From: Tachypleus tridentatus
Lineage: Eukaryota > Arthropoda > Merostomata > Xiphosura > Limulidae
Length of the DNA: 64,000 nt
Reading direction: 5' to 3'
Assembly (NCBI RefSeq): GCF_004210375.1
Contig: NC_134833.1
Location: 48,602,782 to 48,666,781 of the forward strand
Position numbers and translations under genes: made by a program. Each line of letters opens with the position of its first letter. The first letter of the stretch is position 1. The notes under the pieces were generated by a model that had not been told where the DNA came from, did not search any database, and was given only the letters and a program-made list of their open reading frames with translations. This document shows, in pieces, positions 35,397-47,280 of this stretch.

Positions 35397-36431
35397 TCAT
35401 TGTAACCTTGTTGGTGGCTTCCTGTTGCCTCTTCAGGGCATCAATTTCTCGGATTTCACACTAAAATGCTACTGTAACTTGATCTCTTTCTGGCTTATCT
35501 AATAGCTTTATTTGAATTAAAACTAGAAACCCAGTATAATTGTCGGTATTTTTTCTTGTTGGTTATCTTTGTTGTTGTTTTTTAACGCCTAAATGCATAA
35601 TATTTTTGACACATCCAATAATTTGTAAAAAATCGAATCACTCCAAGTCCCTGACTTTAGCACAATGTTCTGCTGGACGCTTATTTTTTTATTGTCGAAA
35701 GATAACTAGCCATTTAAGGTCCTTAGACATTTACGGAATGTGAAGTATAAATGTAAATGATACCTTTTGTCCAGATAAATATTTTGACTGCAAATCCTTC
35801 AGATAGGTCAATTTCGATGAGGTGTAATAAACTATTGCACAAGCTCCCTAGGCAAATCCTACTCTACCTCACTACTTTATAAAGGTAAAATAAATATTTA
35901 TCTTCACGGTGCCATGATACATACTATAGAAAATCTGTTTCATACAGTAAATTAATTTTGTACGAGCAACGTAACATAATAATGATTAAACTGTGTCGAG
36001 ATAGTAACATTAATGTACTTATAGCACGACCAAACACTAATGTTTATGAAGATATAAAAAACAAACTACAAGTTAAAGGTATATCTGAATCTTCCATGAA
36101 AATATAACTGTTGAACGTAATGCAAATAAAACAACATACTATAAATGTGACTAACACTACTATTTTAACTAACCACTGACATTAAAAACATGTATAGAGC
36201 TGGTTACAGGATGTCATGAATAATGTTAAATCTTCGGTAAAAATTGAAAATGGAAGAACATAGTAAGCCTCTTAAAAGTTCAATGATAATATTTAGTGGT
36301 GAATAAGCAAAGGTACAGCTCTTATTAATATGGCAAATAAAGTAATTAACAAAACTAATGGCGTAATGTTATAATTTACAGAACTTTTATATAAAAGTTT
36401 TCTATTAAGTTTACAACCGCCTCTATTGAAC

Positions 36432-36530
36432 TAACAACGCTAGAAACTGGGTTTCAATATCTGTGATGGGCAGTACCCACGTAGCCCATTGTGTAACTTT
36501 GTGCTTAATTGCAAACAATAAAATCTGCAA
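36432..36530 (+). mobile_element. SINE family 2, partial
   Basis: CTGGGTTTCAATATCTGTGA, then GGGCAGTACCCACGTAGCCC and ATTGTGTAACTTTGTGCTTA with an AAT/CAA tail. The 5' part of the head is missing or degraded. Confidence 0.8.
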
Positions 36531-39351
36531 AACGTCTAAACCTTCAATCATCAAAAACTAAGTTTTGTGTTTAAAATCCTTAATGAGGAAGCTTAGTGAA
36601 AAATGAAAGACTGTTTACAAACTCTATCCACAAAACAGGAGTATTCCTAGTGAGTGAACAGTTCATCACAAATTGTGCACCCGTAAAAAATTTTTGCTGT
36701 TATTGAAAATTCACCTACATAAGCAAGTCAAGACGAGTAACTAAAAAAACAAACAAAAGAAAACAGGTTTAAGATTATAAAAGTACATCCCAGAGTTGAT
36801 AAATAAATGTATTTATAGAATATTCTTCATTTTTAGAATATGTAAAAAAATAAAGTTAAATATAATTGTGCAGTTAAAAAAAAACACAAAAAACTCTGAC
36901 ACAGAATGTTCTAATATTGAACAGTTTTATTGTATTTAATACATATTAATTAGTTAACTTATTTGGAATATTAAATTTGGAAGTGTTTGTTTTATTTAAA
37001 ACTTTAAACTTAAATACTACAGTAATAATGCTGATCTTTAGTCCAATATATTGCGCTTGATTTTTAATGAAACAACTTTATAGAGTGAACTCCGATGAAT
37101 TAAATTTGTTAGTCTGTCTAGAGAACCTTGGTAATTTTTTTTTAGAATGTCAGACTACAACAATGTGACATGTTAGAAAAATAAATGTAAATAATTAAAG
37201 CTAAATCTTACGTGAAAATAACGATATTATATGTCGCAGAGTTAGTACTTATACAACCAAAAGAAAAAGAAATCCACGACTCTGTATATTGAAAATATCG
37301 TTGACAAATCTGTATTACCTAGCTGGTTAAAAATTAGTTTCAAAATAACATTGAATAAGAGCTGATAGTTCAAAGAAATGCATCAAAATAGAGGTCAAAA
37401 CAATAGTAACCCTGTTGTCCGTAGCGATATCTTTGATCTGTTTATAGAGCGTTAAAATTAATTTAAAGCAGTATTATTTAGAAAAAATCTGAGATTTTTT
37501 TCCTGAGTACTACGGAAGGGATAGACCTAACAAGATGTTTAACCAAGCTTATTCATTGTCTATGGGAATGGAAGAACACATAAAGACACAGGGGCGTAGA
37601 TCCTGGGGGGATGAGGGATACATCCCCTTTCGTTTTAGGTGGAGGGATGGTGCATACAATCATCCCCCCTACAGTTTGGTCTGTTGAATTGTTTTATTGC
37701 ATCACAGGCCTACAAATTGTGTGTTTGTTCTTGTGATTCTCGTGTTCTTACCAATCGAATTACATAATTAGGCCTAGATGTAAGCTTTTTCAGTAGCCGA
37801 AATGTACATCTTTAATATAGGCGTGCTTCTAAGCTTTTCGATTTAAGCGATAGTTCGTAACTATCAGTCAGTAGGCCTAAGTATACATGCAAGGCTTGCA
37901 AGCACTATCACAGAATCTACCTACGTCTTCTACGTAATGTAAGATTAAGTAAAATTTTCATCACAGCTGATTGAACAGAGCATGAAATTCGAAAATATTA
38001 CTCCCAAGCGTAAACTCCTGTAATCTAGATCTGGCAAGCCATTTGTAGCTTGTAATCTTATGTGTATATTGTGTGGTTTTCCTACGCCATTTGTTCTTAT
38101 GCATGTCTAGCCGGTTTTATTGTCGAATGCCTTACTCTCCTTAGCTGCCGAAGCTACTTACCATAGTGTACGTTTAGAGTACAGTTAACGACAGGACAGG
38201 TTTGGACCACTCGAATCCAGACGCGCCCTACATCACCCCCCTCCGCTCCCTTTAGTCTGAGCTCAATTTTACAACAGGGCTCATTAGACCTGTGTTTGTG
38301 GCCCTCATTAATCCATGAAATTTTAGATTATCACTGCTCTCTGGTGCTTTATGGTAAAAAAACAATATATTATCTTATCATAGATAGTAAAAATATTGTA
38401 TTTTCTAGTATAATTAGAACACAAAAGGAGCGATTTCAACAGCCTGAAGCCTCTACTTGAATTGTATTGCTGGTTTTTGTTTAGGTGTTTTTATTTAATA
38501 GACAGTATATTACAACGTGTTTGCCTTTTGATGAGCTTTAACAGAAATATAATATATTTGTGATTGTTTAAGTATTTTGCGAGAAACTTGCAATTACTTG
38601 TGTTATAACTAGCACACATTATTGTCCCAGCGATGCCTAGGCGGTCAATCGGCTCGGTAGTCACTGTGAAGTTCGCGGGTTCGACTTAAAAACATTGCAC
38701 AGTTTAGTTTTACTTCCATTCTGTTCTATCTTCGTTCGTTGTACATTAGAGTTTTTCAATAAAGACTGTATTTTAGCCTGTTGAGTCATCTGGGAAACAG
38801 ATTCCAGTAATGACAAGCAAGCGTCTGAAACTTTCCAATATTAGACAGTTCTGCAAGCCAGTTACCACTACTACAAGTGACAATGCAGATGCAGATAATC
38901 CAACAACCTCAAGCAAAGGAATAGAAACTTACCATACAGAGGAAATACCATGTTAATCAGAGGACGAGTCTGAAAATGCTTGTGCAACTATTGCACATCA
39001 TGAACCACCAGATAATTGTGAAACAAGTTTGTGCAGTAATGAAACATCTGACACTCCACAGATACAGTGTAGAAAGTCATATCATCCAGACGCGTAACTA
39101 ATACCACGACAGAAAGCAAAATCTCAAAATATCAACTTCCAGGGCAAGTGGTTTGATGAGTTCCCATAGCTGCACTTCGACAATAAGACCCAAAAAGTCA
39201 TATGCTTTCATTGTGACAAGGCGGAAAATAGAGGCTTTTTTAGAGGGAAATTGGAGAGGCCAGTGGAGTATACCTTCATATTCACCGGTTTTTACAACTG
39301 GAGAAAGGCAAAACAGAAATTCAACGAGCACCATTCATCCTCTAAGCACAG

Positions 39352-39624
39352 TGTTTGCTATGAATTTCGCGCAAAGCAACTCAAGGGCTATCTGCGCTAG
39401 CCGTCCCTAATTTAGCAGTGTAAGACTAGAGGGAAGGCAGCTAGTCATCACCACCCACCGCCAACTTTTGGGCTACTCTTATACCAACGAATAGTGGGAT
39501 TGACCGTCACATTATAACGCTCCCACGGCTGAAAAGGCGAGCATGTTTGGTGCGACGGAGATGCGAACTCGCGACCCTTAGATTACAAGTCGCACGCCTT
39601 AACTCACTTGGCCATGCCAGGCCG
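39352..39624 (-). mobile_element. SINE family 1 inside the hAT transposase
   Basis: Flanked by TCTAAGCACAG (39341-39351) and TCTAAGCATAG (39625-39635), an 11-bp duplication with one mismatch. On the minus strand it runs from the tRNA head (CGGCCTGGCATGGCCAAGTG) to the tail AAATTCATAGCAAACA. Removing it restores the reading SSSKH-RFALSPEG across the junction. Confidence 0.93.
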
Positions 39625-39992
39625 TCTAAGCATAGATTCGCTCTATCTCCAGAAGGTTCACTTGACGTAACTCCATGGACTGTCCAGCTACATGATGGAA
39701 AAAAGAAGCAGCAGGAAGAATGCAAAAGAAGTCTAGCCAAAATATTCAGAAGTTTACGTTTCTTACTGCGTCAAGACTTAGCATTACGTGGACATACTAA
39801 TACAGAGTGGAACTTCGTACAGTTAATGAAGCTCTTGAACGAGGAAGATCCTGAGTTGACGGCCTACTTGTCAAAGAAAACCACATTCACATCACCCCAG
39901 GCTCAGAATGAAATAATGGAGATGTTCAGCCATCAAATACTGAGGAACACAGCACACGAAGTGCAAGAAAATAAAATCTTTGCATTAATGGT

Positions 39993-40118
39993 GTTGGCGG
40001 TGGGTGGTGATGACTAGCTGCCTTCCCTCTAGTCTTACACTGCTAAATTAGGGACGGCTAGCACAGATAGCCCTCGAGTAGCTTTGTGCGAAATTACAAA
40101 AAACAAAACAAAAAACAA
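39993..40118 (+). mobile_element. SINE family 1, 5'-truncated, inside the hAT transposase
   Basis: Perfect 11-bp duplication GCATTAATGGT (39982-39992 and 40119-40129). It starts at GTTGGCGGTGGGTGG in the body and ends with an A-rich tail (ACAAAAAACAAAACAAAAAA). The truncation point and tail fit LINE-driven, target-primed insertion. Removing it rejoins the transposase reading KIFALM-VGGTQDV. Confidence 0.93.
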
Positions 40119-41894
40119 GCATTAATGGTTGGTGGCACTCAAGATGTTATAGGTGCCGAACACAAAGCAATATGTGTACGATACGTAGACGAGAACCTTG
40201 TCGTCCATGAGACATTTCTTGGTTTGTACAGTGTTTCCAATACAACTGGTGAAACAATATCCTCGACTATACTTGATTTACTGACTAGACATAATTTACC
40301 ACTGTCAGGATTAAAAGCACCAACTTATGACGGAGCCGCTAGCATGAGTGGTGCGTACAGTGGATGCCAGGCAAAAATAAAAGAGAAGCAACCGTCAGCT
40401 TTGTTTTTTCACTGCGTAGCACACAAGGCTAATTTAATAATGCAACATGCAGTTGAAGCTTGTGAATGTGTTTGAGATTCTATCCAGTGGGTACATGAAC
40501 TTGGTGTCTTGCTTAGAGGTCAGCCAAATATAAAACAATCTTTGAAAATATTGTATCGTCAGACAACCACAATGGTCCAGTTAAATACATCCGCCCACTT
40601 TGTCCAACACGCTGGTTGTGCCGCCTATCAGCAATTACATGTGCTAATGATCACTACAGTGACATTGTTGAATATTTGTTTGAATTAGCAAGTGAAAAAT
40701 CAGATGTAGCAGTGAAAGCACGAGGTCTGCTGGACAGATTTGACAAAGATATTTGATGAAGCTGAGAAAAAGGTAACTTCCCTAGATCTGGTACCCATTG
40801 AACTACCACGCATTCGCAGACCCCCAAGGATTACAGGTGATGGCTCAGCACACCATTCTGCAACAGCTAGAGATTACTACAGAAGTTAATATTTTGAAAT
40901 TGTTGAAACAGTCATAGAACATCTGACCACTAGATTTAATGCAGACAACAATGACTTGAGGCAATATCTGGCACTTGAAAACATGATCACATCTGGCAAG
41001 ATTGACAACTCGGTTATAAACTTCTATCCAGAAATCTCTGCACAACGGCGCGAGTTTCAGTTGCCCATGTTCAAAGAAACAACAAAAGCAGTATCTCTGA
41101 AAGGTGCGATGGATGCTTACTGTAAAATGCATGAAACAAGCCAGCAAATGTTTAGTGAAGTGTTTCTTCTCATAAAAATTTTGCTTGTATGTCCAGTATC
41201 CAGCTGCGAATGTGAACGCATCTTTTCTGCATTAAGACGGTTGAAGACGTGGTTAAGGTCAACTATGTCTCAGTGCCGCCTCAACCATGTGGCAGTTTGT
41301 CACACTCACAAAGATGGGGTCGACAAAATAGATATAGAAGAGCTTATGAAAGAATTCATAAACAGATCATCACAAAGGATGTCTACGTTTAGGAACGTGT
41401 AGACTAGAGGACTAAATAAATCTTACTTCAATGAAAAGTATGAATAATTATGTGCTGCATTGTGTTGATGTGTAATTTTCAAGAGTTCCCAAAGACATTT
41501 TAAATAATTTTATCAAACAACATGAACAGTTTTTCACTAGATATAAACTTATCAAGGGCAATTACTAATTTTATTAATATTTGAAAACGTAATTCATGCA
41601 ATGAAAGTTATTAGTAACCTTGTCAAGTATAATGGCCATCTTTTATACTGTGCAGTGTGCAGGAATAAATTCATGTGGCAGTTAATTTGTGACACATTTG
41701 TCTTTATTCTATTAACATTTTAAAAACTGTTCACAACACCTTGAAGTATCGTGGCAACAAGATTACTTTGTGACTGCATGTTTACAGCTTTCAGGTTCAT
41801 GTAATCAGAGATTACCAATTTGCAAACTAAAGAGTCCACATAAGTGGTTGCAAAAATCATCGGGTATAAAAAAATCTACGCCCCTGTAGAGACA

Positions 41895-43399
41895 ACATCT
41901 AGAGAAATAGGATAATGTTTGAAGTAGTCGGTAAACTATCTTTACATAATATTTTGAGAAATTCGTCAGTTTTATTTGGTGTGAATGGAAAAAGAAGTTG
42001 AAGTAGCTTTTCAAGTAAACAAGATACAAACGCTAAGAGTTACTTGTGCAGACTATGGTTTTTAAGGGGCGTTGTGCAGATTTACGATCTTTCATTAATC
42101 CACGTAGTTTAGTTTGTTTGTTTTTCGAAGATATGGTTTTATAAGTTGGATAGAACAACTCATTTTCAAAATTCTTCAGAATGACTTTATAATTTTTTTC
42201 AGTTATCTTTCAGGGTCTTTTGATAATAGTTCAAAACTAAACGTACCATCGACATACTTTATATTTTTAGACATAAATGAATGCAATCATTAAAATAAGA
42301 TTTTACACTTGTGTGATCATTCTCTTTAGTTCATTGAAAACTAATCACTCGTTTTTGAAGGGTTGGATTTAACATGGTAATTCTTAAGACTGTTTAAAAT
42401 CCTATCAACATTCATTTTAACTGCCTAAATAATTGAGAAAAATATGATTAATCATCCATATTTATTATTCATTCTGCCAAATACTTGAACTGGGTGTGAT
42501 ATGATATGCTTGTCCTCATCACGGTCAACACCTCACATAGCTTTGCCAGTAACTGGCAACAGAAATGAACTCTTTTGTGTCTTTATATATGTTCATGTGC
42601 TCCAAATCATACAATCCATTGGTTAGCTAATATATCAGCGAGAGGCTGTTTGACAAATCATCTTATGAAGAAGCTTTGACTTACTTGGTAAAGTAATTAA
42701 TAATGGTGCACTATAACTGACATCATTATTCACGATGAACAAATTCCCTTGTCTCAGGGACACTTATATAGAAACCTAAACCAAAGTATGATTCAGTTAC
42801 AGAAATGTTTTTCACATTATTTGTTCTATCCAAAATGCAGTTCACACAACAGTGCATATAATTTACAGAAATTATTCTCAAGCAATAAGCAATATGTCAA
42901 ACTTAGAAAATTATGGATCTCTCATTTTGCCAGTAGCTGAGGTTAATTTATGACCATTAAAGCAGGCTGAGAGTTATGGCCAAACACCTAGACATTATCT
43001 ATATAATTAAGGAATCTTTATTATTACGGCCAGCTCAGTATACGCTCTATCAGCTACTCAAAAGTAGCTATTACACAGGTCAAATGGCATGACAGCAAGG
43101 CGTCAATATATTTCACCACTTTAACGTAAACTTGGTTAAACCTTTTTCTGCTGAAACTAAATGTTGTTTTTATTTCTAACACTCTAAAGAAACCAGCACA
43201 GTAAAGCTTTGATTCCCATACACGTCATCTGCTTTTATGTGTTGGTGAGTTATTATCTGAAATACAAATGACAATCTGATTCTATAAGCATATCTGCATA
43301 ATGAAACAACAGCTTACGGTGCTTCTATCATTCTTTGAGACCAAATTTCTTTTGTATTCTTTAACCAACAATCTCAGATGTTTTGTTTTTGTTTTAAAC
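41895..43399. other. no gene recognised
   Basis: AT-rich sequence with only short, motif-free open frames (such as 42749-42940). Confidence 0.5.
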
Positions 43400-43499
43400 C
43401 AAAAAATTACACGAGTTGTTTGTGCTTTTCTCACTACAGAGATGAAAATCCTACTTTTAGCGTTATAAGTATTCAGACCTGCCGTTTAACAACTGGGGA
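43400..43499 (-). mobile_element. SINE family 2, worn
   Basis: The minus-strand reading runs CCCCAGTTGTTAAACGGCAG, then TATAACGCTAAAAGTAGGAT and GCACAAACAACTCGTGTA, matching head and body of the family 2 reference. Confidence 0.65.
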
Positions 43500-43639
43500 T
43501 GAAAAAATATTCCAGCAACTAAGTGTTCATTCTCAAGTGCAAAGAAATCCTGAATATACAGTTACTCCCAGTTACTCCTATTTCATTCATCATGCTACTG
43601 ACCATACGAGCGAGAAGCTAAACAGTGGAATAACTATCA

Positions 43640-43685
43640 TTATATATATATATATATATATATACAGATAGAGAGAGAGAGAGAT
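43640..43685. repeat. (TA)n(GA)n microsatellite
   Basis: About twelve TA units, then CAGATA and six GA units. Confidence 0.9.
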
Positions 43686-44717
43686 CAGCAGCACACGACT
43701 ATGCTATCACATGAACAGATATTTGTTTAAATATCTAAAGCGTACTTTCTAAGCAAGAAAAATGTTTTTTTGCACTTGTTGTCTGACTGCAGTAAATGAC
43801 AATAATGCATTAGAATGAATGTGTATTACACCATAGTACACCACTTGCATTCCCAGAAGTGTTATGGCTTTCTCCTAGAGTATTTACTCATCCAGTCTAT
43901 GTTTATCTGGCAGAGTGTAATCGGTAAAAAATAGTATACCATATAAAAGCAACTACTTTTCATTTTCTTAGCGATAAAACATCATATCAAAGTCAAAGAC
44001 GTGCCCTCCCAATTACATTTACCTGTCATCTTCAGTTAAAACAAAATTTATAATAACATGCCATAAAGTTATCTTCGCTTGGAATGTGTGGTACACATGA
44101 GTGTCCCAAGACAGAACAAGAACACAGGTGTGAATATTAAAAGGATGATAGGCATAGAAAGAGGGGATGAGGCCAGTCCTGACTGAGAGTATACACAGCC
44201 AGAACTGAGGAGTAAGGAACAGGAGACTTGAATAAGGGTAGTTTGGTATACAGTGGAAAGGCAAATGCAGCTAATAATGAAGTATCAAATTGGAAACAAA
44301 CCCAACAAAAACTTGGGTAGAAAGCAGTCCCATCATAAGAGATGGGCTGCAATAATATCTAGATCTTCTGAGGCATAGAAGGCAATTAAGCATATCCAAG
44401 TGGAATGAGTGATGAGACGAAAAAGTCTAACTTGGGAGGAACAAAAGAACACCAATGGTGGAGTTCAAGCAATTTAGCCACAAAGCAATATCATACAAAA
44501 GACGGGTAGAAAGGAAGGCCCACAAGAGAAAAGGATCCCCAGATGGATTCTATTAGTTACACAGAGCTCACTAAAGAGGATACAAATAAACACAGTTCAG
44601 TGAAACGAAAAGTTCCAGAGAAGCCAAGGTCCCAAAAAAGCGAACACAATGCATAAATAGAGAAGGAGACGAATGAATTTAGGTGATTAAACTTGTGGGG
44701 TCTAATAGTCAGGAAAA

Positions 44718-44812
44718 ATAAGTTTGCATATGACTGAGGAAACATCTGAAAAGCATCTAGAGGTGATAAACACATTGGATCAAGGTGGAAAGGAAATGGA
44801 AATGTGAATGAG
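44718..44812 (+). repeat. purine-rich direct repeat, copy A
   Basis: Contains CATATGACTGAGGAAACATC, CTAGAGGTGATAAACACATT and AAATGGAAATGTGAATGAG. The partner lies about 625 bases downstream. The whole 44.0-45.4 kb stretch is purine-rich on the + strand and keeps long minus-strand open frames without recognisable domains. It may be the leader of the retroelement remnant that follows, which is an inference. Confidence 0.6.
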
Positions 44813-45342
44813 GCATCCCAAGTGAGCAACTCCATAGAGCAGAGGTTTGATTCACAGCTTCCTCTTGGAAAAGAGAAAGGAGAAGCCTGTTGACAATGTA
44901 AAAGTGAAACAATAATCAGTTCTAAACTGTTTATATGATAAGCAAAAGCTTACATAATGCAATTGAAAACAGATGGGGAAAATGGAAGGAAATTGTTAGA
45001 CATGATCTCTGTAGACTGACTTGAGGTAAAATCATGAGACAGGAGTTATAGAAACATGGAGAAATACATCTAATTCAGATTCCTTGGCTATCCATAGGTT
45101 TGGTTGGGAAAACCAGAGAACAAAGGATTCTCTTTCTGAAAATGATGGGCGAACAAAATGTAAGTGATGAAAGTTAGGTCAAAGAATGGGTGCCAGTCAC
45201 CAGTTTTTTATGGAAACAATGAAAAGGTGAGAGTGATATCCTTGTGGCAGGAGGGACTTTGGGTGGATGAAGGAAAGGACAAGTTCAAGCAGTCCAGCAA
45301 AGTGGTAATGTGAAAGTGGGTTTGGTTGAGAGAAGGCACAGA

Positions 45343-45439
45343 ATAGAAGTTGCACATGACTGAGGAGACATCTAAAAAGTCTCTAGAGGTGGAAAACACA
45401 TTGGGTCAGGATAGGAAGGAATTGGAAATGTGAATGAGC
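45343..45439 (+). repeat. purine-rich direct repeat, copy B
   Basis: Contains CACATGACTGAGGAGACATC, CTCTAGAGGTGGAAAACACA and AATTGGAAATGTGAATGAGC, near 85 percent identical by eye to copy A. Confidence 0.6.
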
Positions 45440-45499
45440 TTTTTTACCTTTCCAAATGTTGATGTGTAAAATAAATTATTTTAATTCCAAAATATTAAC

Positions 45500-47280
45500 A
45501 AACTGTAAAAAAGTGTCTTCTCCTGAACATGGGAGTTTTGTCTATATTGTCAGGATGATTAACAGATACCTTGCTCCTGAGAGCTTATACTGATGCAAGG
45601 AATGAGACTATGATTATGGGTCACTGAAGTGGAATAGTGTCTTGCCAGTCTGAGACCACATTTCAAAATTTTTACAGGACTTTCGAGCTATTATCAGCCA
45701 AACTGCCACAGCCTAAGCACTGGTAAAGAGTACCCAAGAATTGAAAATGCCTCCAGTTGATGACTTCTACCAGTTAGTCCCATTTCCCTGGTAGGTGAGC
45801 AAAAATAACCCATGATTAGAAATCGTAAACTATGGAGCAATGGGTCAACCTCTCCAAGTTGGAAGGTAGCCTGCAAAATTACAATGGTTTACAGTGAAAG
45901 CTGGGATTGCACAGTACTATAAGATAAGTTGAAATAGCAACTAATCACTTTGTCACTCTGGGGCAGGATCTGACTACCTGTCCCAAGTTTCATAGTCTCT
46001 TGTTACATCTACCTCCTACTCTTGCAACATTGGCAGTAATCTAGCTAGGAACTGACCAAGAACCTGGAATGTAAATGTTTTGGTCTGCATCTCAAGTTCA
46101 TCTAAGTGAAGTATAGCATATTTCACCAATAATCTGCAAAAGAGCAGTTCAGGAAGAAGACTGGCCATTTCAGAGAGGTAACTGCTCAAAGCAGCTACAT
46201 TCAAGAGCAGATGATTCAATGCCTAATTTTGAACCTAGGTGGTTTAATTCTGGATGCCATCAAGCACTTGGGTAAAACCAACAGAAGGACTTGAATACAG
46301 ACATAAATGAGTGACATCCCAATTCGATCACATGGAAAATATGGCAATTCACTTGCTGAGTTTAAGACTTGGAAGAGGACCAGCATCAAGGGTCTGACCA
46401 CTTATGCAGACAGCCTGCACCAACTGCACAGTAAGGATTAACCTGCTATGGAATAACAGATCAAGAGAATATCTTCATCAATAAGTTATTCAAGAAACTT
46501 CCCAGTGAAACAATGAAGCATTTTCTGAGTGTGAGGGATATTCTCATCTTAACTGAAGCTGTCTCCCATTGTGATACAGTATGAAGTAATAACTTTGAAC
46601 CACTCATTAGGGATGAAAAACTCAGTAATAGCTGTAGTTGCTACACCTCAGATAGACCTACCTACCTATTTATGTAACTCAACTGTTGAGTAAGAGTCAT
46701 ACCAATGGTTAACCAATCACCTACACATCCCAGCAACGAGACAGAACTACACTTATTTCCAGTGAATGAGCAAAAATATCCAGGTCTACCAATGAGATAT
46801 ATGCAATAGCCAATGCCAATGAAGCTTTAATTTGAAAATAATTTGGGGCATAAAGAGATAAACATAGGTTTTGCTTGTGTTCTTAAGGAATATAAACTGG
46901 TGTCTAAACTGTTGTACCTTGTTGAACAGTAGGCAAGATTATAACCACAATTTCATAATTCAGCAAGTCTTAGGTCATAAGCTGCAAGTATTAGATATTT
47001 GCAACTGCTCTGTAAAACACTACAAGGAGCACAATGGTGTGCTTGCACCAAAGAGTTTGGTGGTCAGCCAAACTATCTTAAAGTTGAGTGGAATTTATGT
47101 GCCTGCAACAGTACAAAGTTTTAAAAATGGGCTTCTGGCTAATGCAGACGAGAGGTAAAACTTCAGCTCTGTCTAGGAAGTTTCACTTATTTCCGACCTC
47201 AGATCTGATATTGGCATTCTTACAACAGATGTTCTGTGGGAGAGTTATCTGTTGTCTGTTAGATAAAGTCCAAGAATAGA
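45500..47280 (+). mobile_element. Gypsy-like retrotransposon remnant, + strand
   Basis: Eroded Gag-like reading around 46420-46580: YADSLHQL, then ENIFINKLFKKLPSETMKHF and LSVRDILILTEAVSHCD, resembling the C-terminal half of Gypsy Gag. A later 95-codon open frame (46871-47158) contains GVLAPKSLVVSQT, which matches the LLAPESMVVSQA block of the minus-strand remnant at 55.2 kb, at the DNA level over about 50 bases. No long terminal repeats or reverse transcriptase were found. Many stops; inactive. The superfamily call rests on the SCAN-like and zinc-knuckle features of the other copy. Confidence 0.45.

Larger units (their letters stand above)
38810..41402 (+). pseudogene. hAT transposase (ZMYM1-like / DUF4371 type), broken
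   Basis: In order: a start MTSKRLKLSNIRQFC; an acidic/Ser-rich stretch; a TTF-type zinc finger region (WFDEFP, stop, LHFDNKTQKVICFHC); SPEGSLDVTPW and RSLRFLLRQDLALRGH; then the catalytic-core motif region VIGAEHKAICVRYVDENLVV, GLYSVSNTTGETI, TYDGAASMSGAYSGCQ and FFHCVAHKANLI. The C-terminal hAT dimerisation domain is well kept: VCPVSSCECERIFSALRRLK and LRSTMSQCRLNHVAV. In-frame stops fall after EIPC, HPDA, FDEFP and ACECV, a frameshift or stop follows around 40757, and SINEs break it at 39351 and 39992. It cuts and pastes hAT DNA when intact; this copy cannot. Confidence 0.9.
37589..41886 (+). mobile_element. complete but inactivated hAT transposon
   Basis: The ends are 13-bp perfect inverted repeats: CAGGGGCGTAGAT at the left and ATCTACGCCCCTG at the right. 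They are flanked by 8-bp direct repeats TAAAGACA (37581-37588) and TAGAGACA (41887-41894), one mismatch. An 8-bp target duplication and a CAGGGG-type end are hAT hallmarks. The element carries a transposase pseudogene and two later SINE insertions; without those it would be about 3.9 kb. The 1.2 kb leader before the transposase start is GC-richer than the surroundings and contains a tRNA-like string near 38633-38690. Confidence 0.93.

Noticed and set aside
39507..39740. Minus-strand 77-codon open frame over the hAT region
   Set aside because: Antisense shadow of the SINE head and the transposase reading.
44019..45399. Several 60-90 codon minus-strand frames
   Set aside because: They are translations of pyrimidine-rich repeat sequence and share similarity because of the direct repeats, not a conserved protein.
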